NCBI GenBank assembly: GCA_021108325.1
Contig: JAIORB010000114.1
Span: forward strand, 1 to 40,759
Length of the DNA: 40,759 nt
Origin: Bacteroidales bacterium
Lineage (GTDB): Bacteria; Bacteroidota; Bacteroidia; Bacteroidales; UBA12077
Direction: 5' to 3'
The notes under the pieces were generated by a model that did not search any database, was not told the DNA's origin, and was given only the letters and a program-made list of their open reading frames with translations. Shown in pieces: positions 1-7,845 of this stretch (its first letter is position 1; every line of letters starts with the position of its first letter). The translations under genes and the position numbers were made by a program.

Positions 1-48
1 TATTGTTGATAAAAGAGCTAAATTTTATTAGAAAATAAATTCGCATAA

Positions 49-82
49 AGAAAAACGGAGTAAAAAATTTACTCCGTTTTTT
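49..82 (-). terminator. Rho-independent terminator of the radical SAM gene
   Basis: Perfect 12-bp inverted repeat AAACGGAGTAAA (53-64) and TTTACTCCGTTT (68-79) with a 3-nt loop and flanking A and T runs. It follows the TAA of the radical SAM gene at once on the minus strand. The A/T runs on both sides mean it could work in both directions. Confidence 0.85.
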
Positions 83-1485
83 TATTTTATTTTATTCTGA
101 ACTCTCAATAAAGTCCTGAACATAGGTTCATCAACACCTTTTTCTTTTCGATATTTTATAGCTGCTTGCATTAATTCCGGTGACGGCTCAGTATCAATAG
201 AATTTATCACATTGTTTCTTTTTCCAATTTCACTGTCTAAAATATGAGTAAGATTTTCTTTCCCTATTGTCGGACTTACATAAAACATCGGATCTATAAC
301 ATTCATCTCTTTTGAAATTATTTCTTCGTCAATAGCTATATTGTATAGTTCTGTATTTGGAATAATTCGTATTCCTTCGGTAATATGAACCATATCATCT
401 TCAGAAATGTAATTATCAATAAATTTAAATGTTTCCAAAATAGTATCTTCAGTTTCGCCGGGCCCACCTAACATAAAAAACCACATTGTAGGCATATCGT
501 ATTTACGAATTATGTCTGCACACCGGATTAATTTATTTTTACTAAAATTTTTCCTGTATTTTTTTATCATCAACTCAGAAGCAGAATCAGGAGTACAATC
601 TATTTGAGTAAAACCAGCCTGTTTCATTAATAAAATTAGTTCGTCTGTAACTTCCCCCGGGTTAACTCCCATGGTACGAATCTTTATTTTCAAGTTTCTT
701 TTAATAATTTCTTTACAAATATTTATTGCGTGTTTAAGTGGAGAATTAAATGTTGAATCGACAAATTCGAAAGTAATGCCGGGTATTCGGCTTTGTACTT
801 CTTCAATTTCATCGACAATATTGGAAACAAGCCTCAATCTGTATTTTTTCCCTTCGATGTTTGGATATGAACAGTATATACACTTATGAGTACATCCTCG
901 TTTTGTTTGAACAGGATAACTCCCTTTCTTACTATATGGTTCAAAATTTATAAATTGATCGATATTTGCTCTTGGTATTACTAAAGGACCACTAGCTTGT
1001 TCTTTTATCCTAGTATATTTATTATATTTAGAAATAACATTCCCCAACTCTATATCATAATTTCCATTTTCCAAATAAGAAAGTAACTTTGGAAATAATT
1101 CCTCGGCTTCGCCTATTATACCATAATCAACATTAAAATATTCAAATATTTGTTCCGGAGCTATACTAAATCCACTACCACCAATAATTAAAGGAACATT
1201 GAAATTATCTTTTACCGGATTGATAATTATATTTTTAATTTCGTCGATATACCATTTGCATTTTCGCATAGTAACATTATCAATATTCCGTAATCCCACA
1301 CCTATATAATCCGGATTAAATTCCCTGATAAAACTTAACAAAGCGCTTGTTGAACTAAAAGCTGAATCAAAAACTTTAACATCATATTTATCTTTTAAAG
1401 ACGATGCTACAAGAGATATTCCCAATGGAGCCACTGGGTAAGGTAAAATTTCAATATTTGAATTTATTAATAAAATTTTTTTCAT
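82..1485 (-). CDS. B12-binding-domain radical SAM protein
   Basis: Probable radical SAM enzyme of the cobalamin-binding-domain class; substrate unknown. The first 130 or so residues look like the Rossmann-type B12-binding domain (MKKILLINSN start, APLGISLVASSLK, IGVGLRNID, LIIGGSGFS, GIIGEAEE). No DxHxxG cobalamin-ligand motif is visible. The radical SAM core follows, with KRGCTHKCIYC giving the CxxxCxxC cluster at about Cys198, Cys202 and Cys205, then a GGPGETEDTI segment typical of these enzymes. I chose the ATG at 1485 (MKKILLINS); an ATG at 1497 adds four residues. The gene lies downstream of yqeY but is separated by a terminator, so it is probably not part of the dcw transcript. Family members act in methylation, methylthiolation and lipid or tetrapyrrole chemistry, and nothing here picks between them. 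Confidence 0.85.
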   Translation of the reverse strand: MKKILLINSNIEILPYPVAPLGISLVASSLKDKYDVKVFDSAFSSTSALLSFIREFNPDYIGVGLRNIDNVTMRKCKWYIDEIKNIIINPVKDNFNVPLIIGGSGFSIAPEQIFEYFNVDYGIIGEAEELFPKLLSYLENGNYDIELGNVISKYNKYTRIKEQASGPLVIPRANIDQFINFEPYSKKGSYPVQTKRGCTHKCIYCSYPNIEGKKYRLRLVSNIVDEIEEVQSRIPGITFEFVDSTFNSPLKHAINICKEIIKRNLKIKIRTMGVNPGEVTDELILLMKQAGFTQIDCTPDSASELMIKKYRKNFSKNKLIRCADIIRKYDMPTMWFFMLGGPGETEDTILETFKFIDNYISEDDMVHITEGIRIIPNTELYNIAIDEEIISKEMNVIDPMFYVSPTIGKENLTHILDSEIGKRNNVINSIDTEPSPELMQAAIKYRKEKGVDEPMFRTLLRVQNKIK

Positions 1486-1522
1486 TAAAAATTGCATCAA
1501 TTTAAACTTGTTAAAGATAAAA

Positions 1523-1548
1523 AAAAGCTCACATTACTGCGAGCTTTT
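1523..1548 (-). terminator. Terminator after yqeY
   Basis: Inverted repeat AAAAGCTC (1523-1530) and GAGCTTTT (1541-1548) with a 10-nt loop. On the minus strand the stem is followed by a run of eight T. It lies between yqeY and the radical SAM gene and probably ends the dcw-yqeY transcript. Confidence 0.7.
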
Positions 1549-1612
1549 CTAACTAACCCTTACAAACTTTTACTCAACATAAAAATCCTTTTTATTTATT
1601 TTAATCCTTAAG

Positions 1613-2065
1613 TCATAAGTTTAATAATGATTTTACTTTATCTGCAATTGCTTTACCTTCAGCTTTACCTGCAAGTTCCTTCGAAGCTTTTCCCATAACT
1701 TTTCCCATGTCGGCCATACTTTTTGCACCAACTTCTTCAATAATATTTTTAATAATAGAAGTTAACTCTTCATCACTCATTTGTTCCGGTAAATAAGCCT
1801 CAATAATTTTTGCTTCTGCCAGTTCTTTTTCTGCCAGATCGGTTCTGCTTTGTTCTGTATAAATTTGAGCAGAATCCTTTCTTTGCTTGACCAATTTTTG
1901 AAGGATTTTCATCTCAGCCTCTCCTGAGATTTCATCAATTCCTCCTTTTTGAGTTTTTTCCAGTAATAGTGCCGCTTTAATTGCTCTTAAAGATTCGAGT
2001 TTTTCCTTATTTTTTGCACGCATTGCATCCTTAATATCCTGATTAATTTTGTTTTCTAAACTCAT
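1613..2065 (-). CDS. GatB/YqeY domain-containing protein
   Basis: YqeY-family protein of 150 residues, the usual length. The family resembles the tRNA-binding tail domain of the amidotransferase subunit GatB, and its cellular role is not settled. Diagnostic segments are the N-terminal LENKINQDIKDAMRAKNKEKLESLRAIKAAL helix, the charged middle EYLPEQ-like segment (IIEAYLPEQMSDEE) and the C-terminal GKVMGKASKELAGKAEGK. It follows ftsZ in the same direction at 95 nt, a placement common in Bacteroidota, and may be the last gene of the dcw operon. The gap to ftsZ holds a heptamer repeat. Confidence 0.93.
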   Translation of the reverse strand: MSLENKINQDIKDAMRAKNKEKLESLRAIKAALLLEKTQKGGIDEISGEAEMKILQKLVKQRKDSAQIYTEQSRTDLAEKELAEAKIIEAYLPEQMSDEELTSIIKNIIEEVGAKSMADMGKVMGKASKELAGKAEGKAIADKVKSLLNL

Positions 2066-2120
2066 AGTTTTGGGTTTTAGCTTTTTATATATTATCTGAA
2101 ATCAATTAAATACACCTTTC

Positions 2121-2155
2121 AATAGCTAATAGCTAATAGCTAACAGCCAAAAGCT
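2121..2155. repeat. Tandem heptamer repeat between ftsZ and yqeY
   Basis: Five successive 7-bp units: AATAGCT three times exactly, then AACAGCC and AAAAGCT. It ends 5 bp from the ftsZ stop codon, on the yqeY side. Confidence 0.85.
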
Positions 2156-2160
2156 TTCAA

Positions 2161-3639
2161 TTAATCAACATTATCATGTAAATAAGAATTGTTTGGATTT
2201 AAAGTAGCTCCATCATTATCCTCATCATCCTTTAGTGAGTAACGTGAAACTTTTGAATCATCAGAATGATCAGGTTGTTCTATTTTTAGATTTTTTCGTT
2301 TATATGCAGGTTCACTTTCAAACTCGTCGATATTATCTTTAATTTTTGATGAATCCATTCGTCGTTCTTTCATTCTTTCACGAGATTCATTCAATTTTTT
2401 CAAAATCTCTGATTTTTTAGTTTCAACCGCTATTTCAGTATCTGATTCCGATTCCTGAAGAACAATAAATTTATCAGAATCTGTATTTCTGTTTTTCTTT
2501 ATGTCAAAATCTAAAGTACGTTGAGTTAAATCTAAGCTTTTATCTTCTTCATCTATAATCTCATCATCCAGTGTTAATGCTGGAGCTTCTTTCTTAACTA
2601 CATCTTCACTTTCTGATAAGGTTATTGTCTTCTTAGTGGTTTTCTTAGCATAAAGTTCAGGAATACTGTTACTCTCGAAGCCTGTAGCAATTATAGTAAT
2701 ACCAATACTTTCCTCAAGTTTTTCGTCAACACCTGTTCCCCAAATAATGTTAGGACTTGAACCTACTTCACTATTAACATAATCGGCTATTTCACCAATT
2801 TCATCCATAGTAATTTCGTTTGTTCCGGATGTAATATTTAATAATATATTTTCTGTTCCATTAATATCGTTATCATTTAATAATGGAGATGTTAATGCTT
2901 GTTGAGCTGCTTTTACTGCTCGGTCTTCACCTTCGGCAATGCCTGTTCCCATTAAAGCAACACCACTATTTGAAAGAACGGTTTCTACATCAGCAAAATC
3001 AACATTTATATATCCGGGAACAGTTATTATTTCTGCAATTCCTTTTGCTGCAGTTGCCAAAACATTATCAGCATACGAAAAAGCTTCTGAAAATTTCAAA
3101 TTACCACAAACTTCACGTAACTTCTCATTATTAATAACAAGTAATGAATCTACATATTTTTCAATCTCGCTAATCCCTTCCACAGCTTGACTAATTCGGC
3201 GATCTCCTTCAAAACGAAAAGGGATTGTAATAATTGCAATCGTTAATAAGCCCATTTCTTTAGCAGCCTTAGCTATTATTGGCGCAGCGCCGGTCCCTGT
3301 TCCTCCGCCCATACCTGCGGTAATGAAAACCATTTTGGTGTTACCACCCAAAATATCAACAATATCATCAAGGTTTTCAATTGCAGCCTGACGACCAATT
3401 TCGGGTTTATTTCCTGCTCCACGACCCTCGGTTAGAGATTCGCCTAATTGGACTTTTACTGTTACAGGACTATTTGCAAGTGCTTGTGCATCAGCATTAC
3501 AAACCACAAAATTAACATCTTTGATACCCTGTCTGAACATGTGATTAACTGCATTACCACCTCCACCACCAACTCCAATAACTTTAATTATTGAAGACCT
3601 GTCGACAGGTAAATCGAAATTCATTAAATCATCAGTCAT
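2161..3639 (-). CDS. ftsZ: Cell division protein FtsZ
   Basis: Tubulin-like GTPase that forms the cytokinetic ring under the membrane at mid-cell. The GTP-binding G-box GGGTGTGA is at residues 111-118, with the N-terminal IKVIGVGGGGGNAVNHM loop at about 18-34, the synergy-loop region (about 205-225) and the C-terminal activation domain up to about residue 325. At 492 residues it is longer than the roughly 380-400 of Escherichia coli or Bacillus because of a long charged, low-complexity linker (about 335-470). It ends in SYLHDNVD, the terminal peptide type I associate with Bacteroidota FtsZ, probably for partner binding. It lies downstream of ftsA across a 128-nt gap that contains a direct repeat. 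Confidence 0.98.
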   Translation of the reverse strand: MTDDLMNFDLPVDRSSIIKVIGVGGGGGNAVNHMFRQGIKDVNFVVCNADAQALANSPVTVKVQLGESLTEGRGAGNKPEIGRQAAIENLDDIVDILGGNTKMVFITAGMGGGTGTGAAPIIAKAAKEMGLLTIAIITIPFRFEGDRRISQAVEGISEIEKYVDSLLVINNEKLREVCGNLKFSEAFSYADNVLATAAKGIAEIITVPGYINVDFADVETVLSNSGVALMGTGIAEGEDRAVKAAQQALTSPLLNDNDINGTENILLNITSGTNEITMDEIGEIADYVNSEVGSSPNIIWGTGVDEKLEESIGITIIATGFESNSIPELYAKKTTKKTITLSESEDVVKKEAPALTLDDEIIDEEDKSLDLTQRTLDFDIKKNRNTDSDKFIVLQESESDTEIAVETKKSEILKKLNESRERMKERRMDSSKIKDNIDEFESEPAYKRKNLKIEQPDHSDDSKVSRYSLKDDEDNDGATLNPNNSYLHDNVD

Positions 3640-3732
3640 AATATTTAGTTTTACCAGTTACTATTTTACAAATACTTAAAATTAAAAATGACTAAAATTA
3701 AAAAATTATTATTTGTTTATTTCTTTTCAAAC

Positions 3733-3762
3733 TTTAGGCATTTTAAAATATTTTAGGCATTT
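3733..3762. repeat. 11-bp direct repeat in the ftsA-ftsZ gap
   Basis: TTTAGGCATTT occurs at 3733-3743 and again at 3752-3762, a 19-bp step. It lies just after the ftsA stop codon on the transcribed strand. Confidence 0.6.
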
Positions 3763-3767
3763 ATTAT

Positions 3768-5090
3768 TTACATTTCCGCGTCATTCTCATCGAAGATATC
3801 TGTAAATACCTTCTTTAAATTACCCATAAATCCGGATTTGTTTTCATTTTTCACATCATCCTGTTCTTCTGCAACATTATCTTTAATTTCCATTTCCGAT
3901 TCATTAAGCTTAACAGTATTTTTATTCTTATCATTTTGCTCAAAGCCTTTTAGAATAAGTCCTACACCTGTTGCATGCATAGGATGATTAACTTCAGGAA
4001 TAGCATCTGAAGCCAAATGTTCGGTAGGATAACCAATTCGAACATCCATTCCTGTTTTGAATTTAAACAATGCCGGAAGATGCTTTAACAAAGCTCCACC
4101 ACCGGTTAAAACAACGCCTGCACTTAATTTATCGAAATATCCGGAATTCTCGATTTCATATATTACGGCATCAAGGATTTCCTCCATTCGGGATTGAATT
4201 ATGTAAGCTAAACTTTTAAAAGATATTTCTTTTGGCTCACGTCCGCTAATACCAGGAATGGAAACAACTTCTTCTTCTTTTGCCAAATCTCCTAATGCCG
4301 ATCCATATTGTATTTTTAATAATTCAGCCTGACGCTGTAAAATTGAGCATCCTTCTTTAATATCTTTCGTAACTACATCACCGCCAAAAGGGATAACTGC
4401 TGTATGCCTTATTATATCATCGTAATACACTGCAATATCAGTGGTTCCACCACCTATATCAACTAAAGCCACACCCGCTTCTTTTTCATCAGCAGTAAGT
4501 ACTGCCTCCGATGAAGCCAATGGCTCCAATACCAGTTGAGTAAGGTTTAATCCGGCTTTAGTAATACATTTTCCAATATTTTTTGCAGATGCAATTTGTC
4601 CAATTACAATGTGAAAGTTTGCTTCAACACGCTTCCCTGACATTCCAACAGGGTTTTTTACACCCGTTTCATTATCGACAATGTAATTTTGAGGAAGAAC
4701 ATGAATAATTTCCTCTCCAATATCAATAGGAATTTTATACATATCCTGAATAAGAGCATTAATATCATCCTTGGTTATTTCATCATCGTAAGAATCACGA
4801 TTAATGTAACCACGATTTTTTATACTCTTAATGTGTTGACCGGCAATACCAACATAAACATCCGAAATTTGCTTACCAATGGTGAATTGAACATCTTCAA
4901 CAGTTTTCTGAATTGAATTTACTGCTTCTTCGATGTTTAAAACAACACCACGTTTAACTCCTTTCGAAGCTGTTTTGCTAATTCCAAGAATTTCGATCTT
5001 GCCGTTTTCTTTTCTTTTACCGACAATGGCAACAATCTTCGTTGTTCCTATGTCTATTGCTGCAACAAAATCTTCTTTTTGACTCATCAT
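3768..5090 (-). CDS. ftsA: Cell division protein FtsA
   Basis: Actin-fold ATPase that tethers FtsZ filaments to the membrane and recruits later division proteins. Phosphate-1 motif AAIDIGTTKIVAIVG lies near residues 10-24, phosphate-2 VDIGGGTTDIAVY at about 212, and the adenosine motif GVVLTGGGALLKHL near 320. The SHS2 1C domain lies between about residues 85 and 165. At 440 residues it has a charged tail ending in a helix (FMGNLKKVFTDIFDE) that fits the amphipathic membrane-targeting helix of FtsA. The start has two adjacent ATG codons; either is possible. The stop of ftsQ is 1 nt away, so the two are probably translationally coupled. Confidence 0.97.
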   Translation of the reverse strand: MMSQKEDFVAAIDIGTTKIVAIVGKRKENGKIEILGISKTASKGVKRGVVLNIEEAVNSIQKTVEDVQFTIGKQISDVYVGIAGQHIKSIKNRGYINRDSYDDEITKDDINALIQDMYKIPIDIGEEIIHVLPQNYIVDNETGVKNPVGMSGKRVEANFHIVIGQIASAKNIGKCITKAGLNLTQLVLEPLASSEAVLTADEKEAGVALVDIGGGTTDIAVYYDDIIRHTAVIPFGGDVVTKDIKEGCSILQRQAELLKIQYGSALGDLAKEEEVVSIPGISGREPKEISFKSLAYIIQSRMEEILDAVIYEIENSGYFDKLSAGVVLTGGGALLKHLPALFKFKTGMDVRIGYPTEHLASDAIPEVNHPMHATGVGLILKGFEQNDKNKNTVKLNESEMEIKDNVAEEQDDVKNENKSGFMGNLKKVFTDIFDENDAEM

Positions 5091-5091
5091 A

Positions 5092-5898
5092 TTATCGTTT
5101 TGTACAAATTACTTGATTTTCAAATTTTAAACTTATTTTATCGTATTTATTCCAACCAACATTATTTAATCCTTGCAGATAAAATGCTCGCAGGTTTCTA
5201 AATTTTATTTCATAATTCTCGATGCTTCCGAAGTATATGAGATGTGCTCCAACACGTGGAATTAACTCAAACTCATATTCATCATTCACATAAATTTGCT
5301 CTATTTGTGCTCTCCAAAAATCATCTTCGTAAATAAATTTACTCAATTCGTATAAATCACATACCAAATGATTTCTTTTCCAATTCTCATCCCGATAACT
5401 ATCAGGATTATCGCAATATATTTCACGCGTTCTGTTTACTTCAAAATGCTCAACAATATTCCCGTTAGCAATTAAAACATGCGATGAATATTTGCTTGAC
5501 AACGGCATTATTGTTCCTTCCTGATCGATATAATAACTTTGTTTGCGTTTATTTACAATCCTTACAATCGGATTTCGCTGATCAATCTCAACCCTGATAT
5601 CGCCTTCAAGCGTAACATAAACTTCAGCGTTTTTTACCGAAGAATATTGTCTTAACTTTCTTTCCAGTTCTTTTGTATTGATTGACATTACCGATGTTCC
5701 GATAACATTCATATCCGTTTCATGGAAAAAGTCTTCAATATCGCTTACCGTAATAAAACCGTTTCGTAAACTATCCAGAATTTCCACCTTAATATCATGA
5801 CAAAGAATTTTGTTTCTTCGTTCTTTAACAAAACTCATTGCAACTGCGAAATACGCAATTATAAAAACCCAAATCAATATGTTTTTTAAAATTCTCAC
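5092..5898 (-). CDS. ftsQ: Cell division protein FtsQ/DivIB-type
   Basis: Bitopic inner-membrane division protein that links the Z ring to septal wall synthesis. It has a short cytoplasmic start, one membrane helix at about residues 6-25 (ILIWVFIIAYFAVAMSFV), then a POTRA-like region (about 35-110) and the FtsQ/DivIB beta domain, including the DIRVEIDQRNPIVRI stretch and YYIDQEGTIMPLS. The length of 268 residues fits the family. Sequence conservation is low in FtsQ, so position between murC and ftsA is strong supporting evidence. It directly abuts murC. Confidence 0.93.
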   Translation of the reverse strand: MRILKNILIWVFIIAYFAVAMSFVKERRNKILCHDIKVEILDSLRNGFITVSDIEDFFHETDMNVIGTSVMSINTKELERKLRQYSSVKNAEVYVTLEGDIRVEIDQRNPIVRIVNKRKQSYYIDQEGTIMPLSSKYSSHVLIANGNIVEHFEVNRTREIYCDNPDSYRDENWKRNHLVCDLYELSKFIYEDDFWRAQIEQIYVNDEYEFELIPRVGAHLIYFGSIENYEIKFRNLRAFYLQGLNNVGWNKYDKISLKFENQVICTKR

Positions 5899-7275
5899 CT
5901 AGGCTTTATTATATAGTTTTTTAATTGGCTCAATAAATTCATCTATATCACCGGCTCCTAAAGTCATCAAAACTTCAGGTTTTTTATTCTTTAATATTTC
6001 CAATAGTTCAGCTTTTGTACATAAAGTTTTATTTTGATTTTTAATTTTATTAAAAATTAATTCTGAACTTATTCCCGGAATTGGCTCTTCTCGTGCCGGA
6101 TATATATCCAACAGGATTATTTCATCAAGCAATTCCAGACTTTCTGCAAATCCATCCATAAAATCTCTTGTGCGAGTATATAAATGTGGCTGGAAAATTC
6201 CTGTTATCCTTTTTCCCTTAAATAATTCTTTTGCTGATTCGATGGATGCTTTCAGCTCTTCAGGATGATGTGCATAATCATCAATATACACAAAATCATC
6301 ACGTTGGATTTGATAATCAAACCTGCGTTGAATTCCTTTAAATTTCTTTAACGAATTAAAAATCTCATCGTTATGAACACCTGACATTGTTGCTATTCCG
6401 ATTGCTGCAATTGCATTTTCAAGGTTCATTAAGCCGGGTAAACCAAGTTTTAAATTATTGATCCTGCCATTTATTCCAATAAAATCGAAAACATACAGTC
6501 CATTTTCAATCCGAATATTTTCGGCTCTGAAATCAGATTCCTTGTCTAAAAAGTAAGTGTAGATTTCAATATCATTTCTTTCCGGAATTTTAAAATCTAA
6601 TCCAGCTTTTACTAATAATTTCCCTCCCGGGTTAATCTGATTTACAAACTGTTTAAATGCACTTTTTAAATCATTTTCATCAGAATAAATATCTAAATGA
6701 TCAGCATCAACAGCAGATATTATTGCTTTTTGTGGATTAAGATGTAAGAATGATCTGTCGAATTCATCTGCCTCAACAACCACATATTTACTATCCTTAT
6801 CAATTAAAAAATTGGTTTTGTAATTTTTTGAAATACCTCCTAAAAAGGCATTGCATCCCATTCTCGATTTTCTCATTAAATGAGCAATCATAGTTGTAAT
6901 GGTAGTTTTGCCATGTGTTCCGGCAACAGCAATACATTTCTTTTCGCGTGAGAGCATTCCTAAAACTTCAGAACGTTTCTTAATCTCAAAACCTTCTTCA
7001 ATAAAATAATTCAGCTCCTTATGATTCTTTGGTATAGCTGGAGTGTAAACTATCAGTGCATTGTGTTTATTTTTAAACTCTTCAGGAATATTTAAAATAT
7101 CATCGTTAAAATGAATATTAATACCTTCATTTATTAAATCGTCAGTTAATGGTTTTGAAACTTTATCGTAACCCGCCACGCTTTTACCAATGGTATTAAA
7201 ATACCTGGCAATGGCGCTCATTCCAATGCCGCCAACACCAATAAAATAAACATTATGTATTGTTTTAATATCCAT
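5899..7275 (-). CDS. murC: UDP-N-acetylmuramate--L-alanine ligase
   Basis: Cytoplasmic Mur ligase that adds L-alanine to UDP-MurNAc, the first peptide step of peptidoglycan precursor synthesis. The N-terminal nucleotide-binding motif GVGGIGMSAIARY is at about 13-25, the ATP P-loop AGTHGKTTIT at 119-127, VVEADEFDRSF near 165, and DDYAHHPEELKASI near 330 marks the C-terminal domain. The 458-residue length is standard. It starts 15 nt after the ORF6N gene that separates it from murG, and abuts ftsQ. Confidence 0.98.
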   Translation of the reverse strand: MDIKTIHNVYFIGVGGIGMSAIARYFNTIGKSVAGYDKVSKPLTDDLINEGINIHFNDDILNIPEEFKNKHNALIVYTPAIPKNHKELNYFIEEGFEIKKRSEVLGMLSREKKCIAVAGTHGKTTITTMIAHLMRKSRMGCNAFLGGISKNYKTNFLIDKDSKYVVVEADEFDRSFLHLNPQKAIISAVDADHLDIYSDENDLKSAFKQFVNQINPGGKLLVKAGLDFKIPERNDIEIYTYFLDKESDFRAENIRIENGLYVFDFIGINGRINNLKLGLPGLMNLENAIAAIGIATMSGVHNDEIFNSLKKFKGIQRRFDYQIQRDDFVYIDDYAHHPEELKASIESAKELFKGKRITGIFQPHLYTRTRDFMDGFAESLELLDEIILLDIYPAREEPIPGISSELIFNKIKNQNKTLCTKAELLEILKNKKPEVLMTLGAGDIDEFIEPIKKLYNKA

Positions 7276-7290
7276 TTTTGTTTTAATCTA

Positions 7291-7845
7291 TTATTTCTCT
7301 TCGTTGTGTTTATATCCTATTTTCTTGCGTTTTGATTGTTCTAATTCTTCATGTTTTACCTGTTCTAATTGTTTTAAATATTCAAAAATCAACATAATCT
7401 TGTCATCTTGCTCTATTTCTTTCTTTTGCAATTGATCAAGCTTTTGTAAAATATCTTTATGTGTTTCGAGTATTTCACGCATTTTGGTAAATACTCTTAT
7501 TATTTGAATATTCACTATAATTGCCCGATCACTGTTTAACACACTCGATAACATTGCAACACCCTGTTCTGTGTATGCCATAGGCATATACCGGATGCCA
7601 CCCCAACTTGAGGTGCCAATTTGGCTCCTCAAGTTATCAAATTCTGATTGTATCAGTTCAAACATAAAATCTTCAGGAAAACGTTTTATGTTACGCCTCA
7701 CTGCTCTCTTTAATTGCTTTGTTTCAACACCATAAAGTTCAGCAAGATCACGATCTATCATCACTTTCTTTCCCCTGATTACATATATTTTATTAATTAT
7801 TATTTCATCAGGTAGCATTATCTCATTTTCTGCATTTTCAACCAT
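7291..7845 (-). CDS. ORF6N domain-containing protein inserted in the dcw operon
   Basis: Protein of 184 residues with an N-terminal ORF6N domain (about 10-125): INKIYVIRGKKVMIDRDLAELYGVETKQLKRAVRRN, RFPEDFMFEL, SQIGTSSWGGIRYMPMAYTEQGVAMLSSVLNS. A charged, probably coiled-coil tail follows (about 125-184). ORF6N is a presumed DNA-binding domain known from phages and scattered bacterial genomes. Its ATG overlaps the murG TGA by 8 nt (ATGGTTGA), and murC starts 15 nt after its stop, so it is expressed with the cell wall genes. It is not a normal dcw gene and was probably acquired. Whether it regulates anything here is unknown; no phage gene lies nearby. Confidence 0.9.
   Translation of the reverse strand: MVENAENEIMLPDEIIINKIYVIRGKKVMIDRDLAELYGVETKQLKRAVRRNIKRFPEDFMFELIQSEFDNLRSQIGTSSWGGIRYMPMAYTEQGVAMLSSVLNSDRAIIVNIQIIRVFTKMREILETHKDILQKLDQLQKKEIEQDDKIMLIFEYLKQLEQVKHEELEQSKRKKIGYKHNEEK

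Noticed and set aside
7291..7845. Toxin-antitoxin or prophage remnant around the ORF6N gene
   Set aside because: No partner gene, integrase or attachment-like repeat is present; both neighbours are intact cell wall genes.
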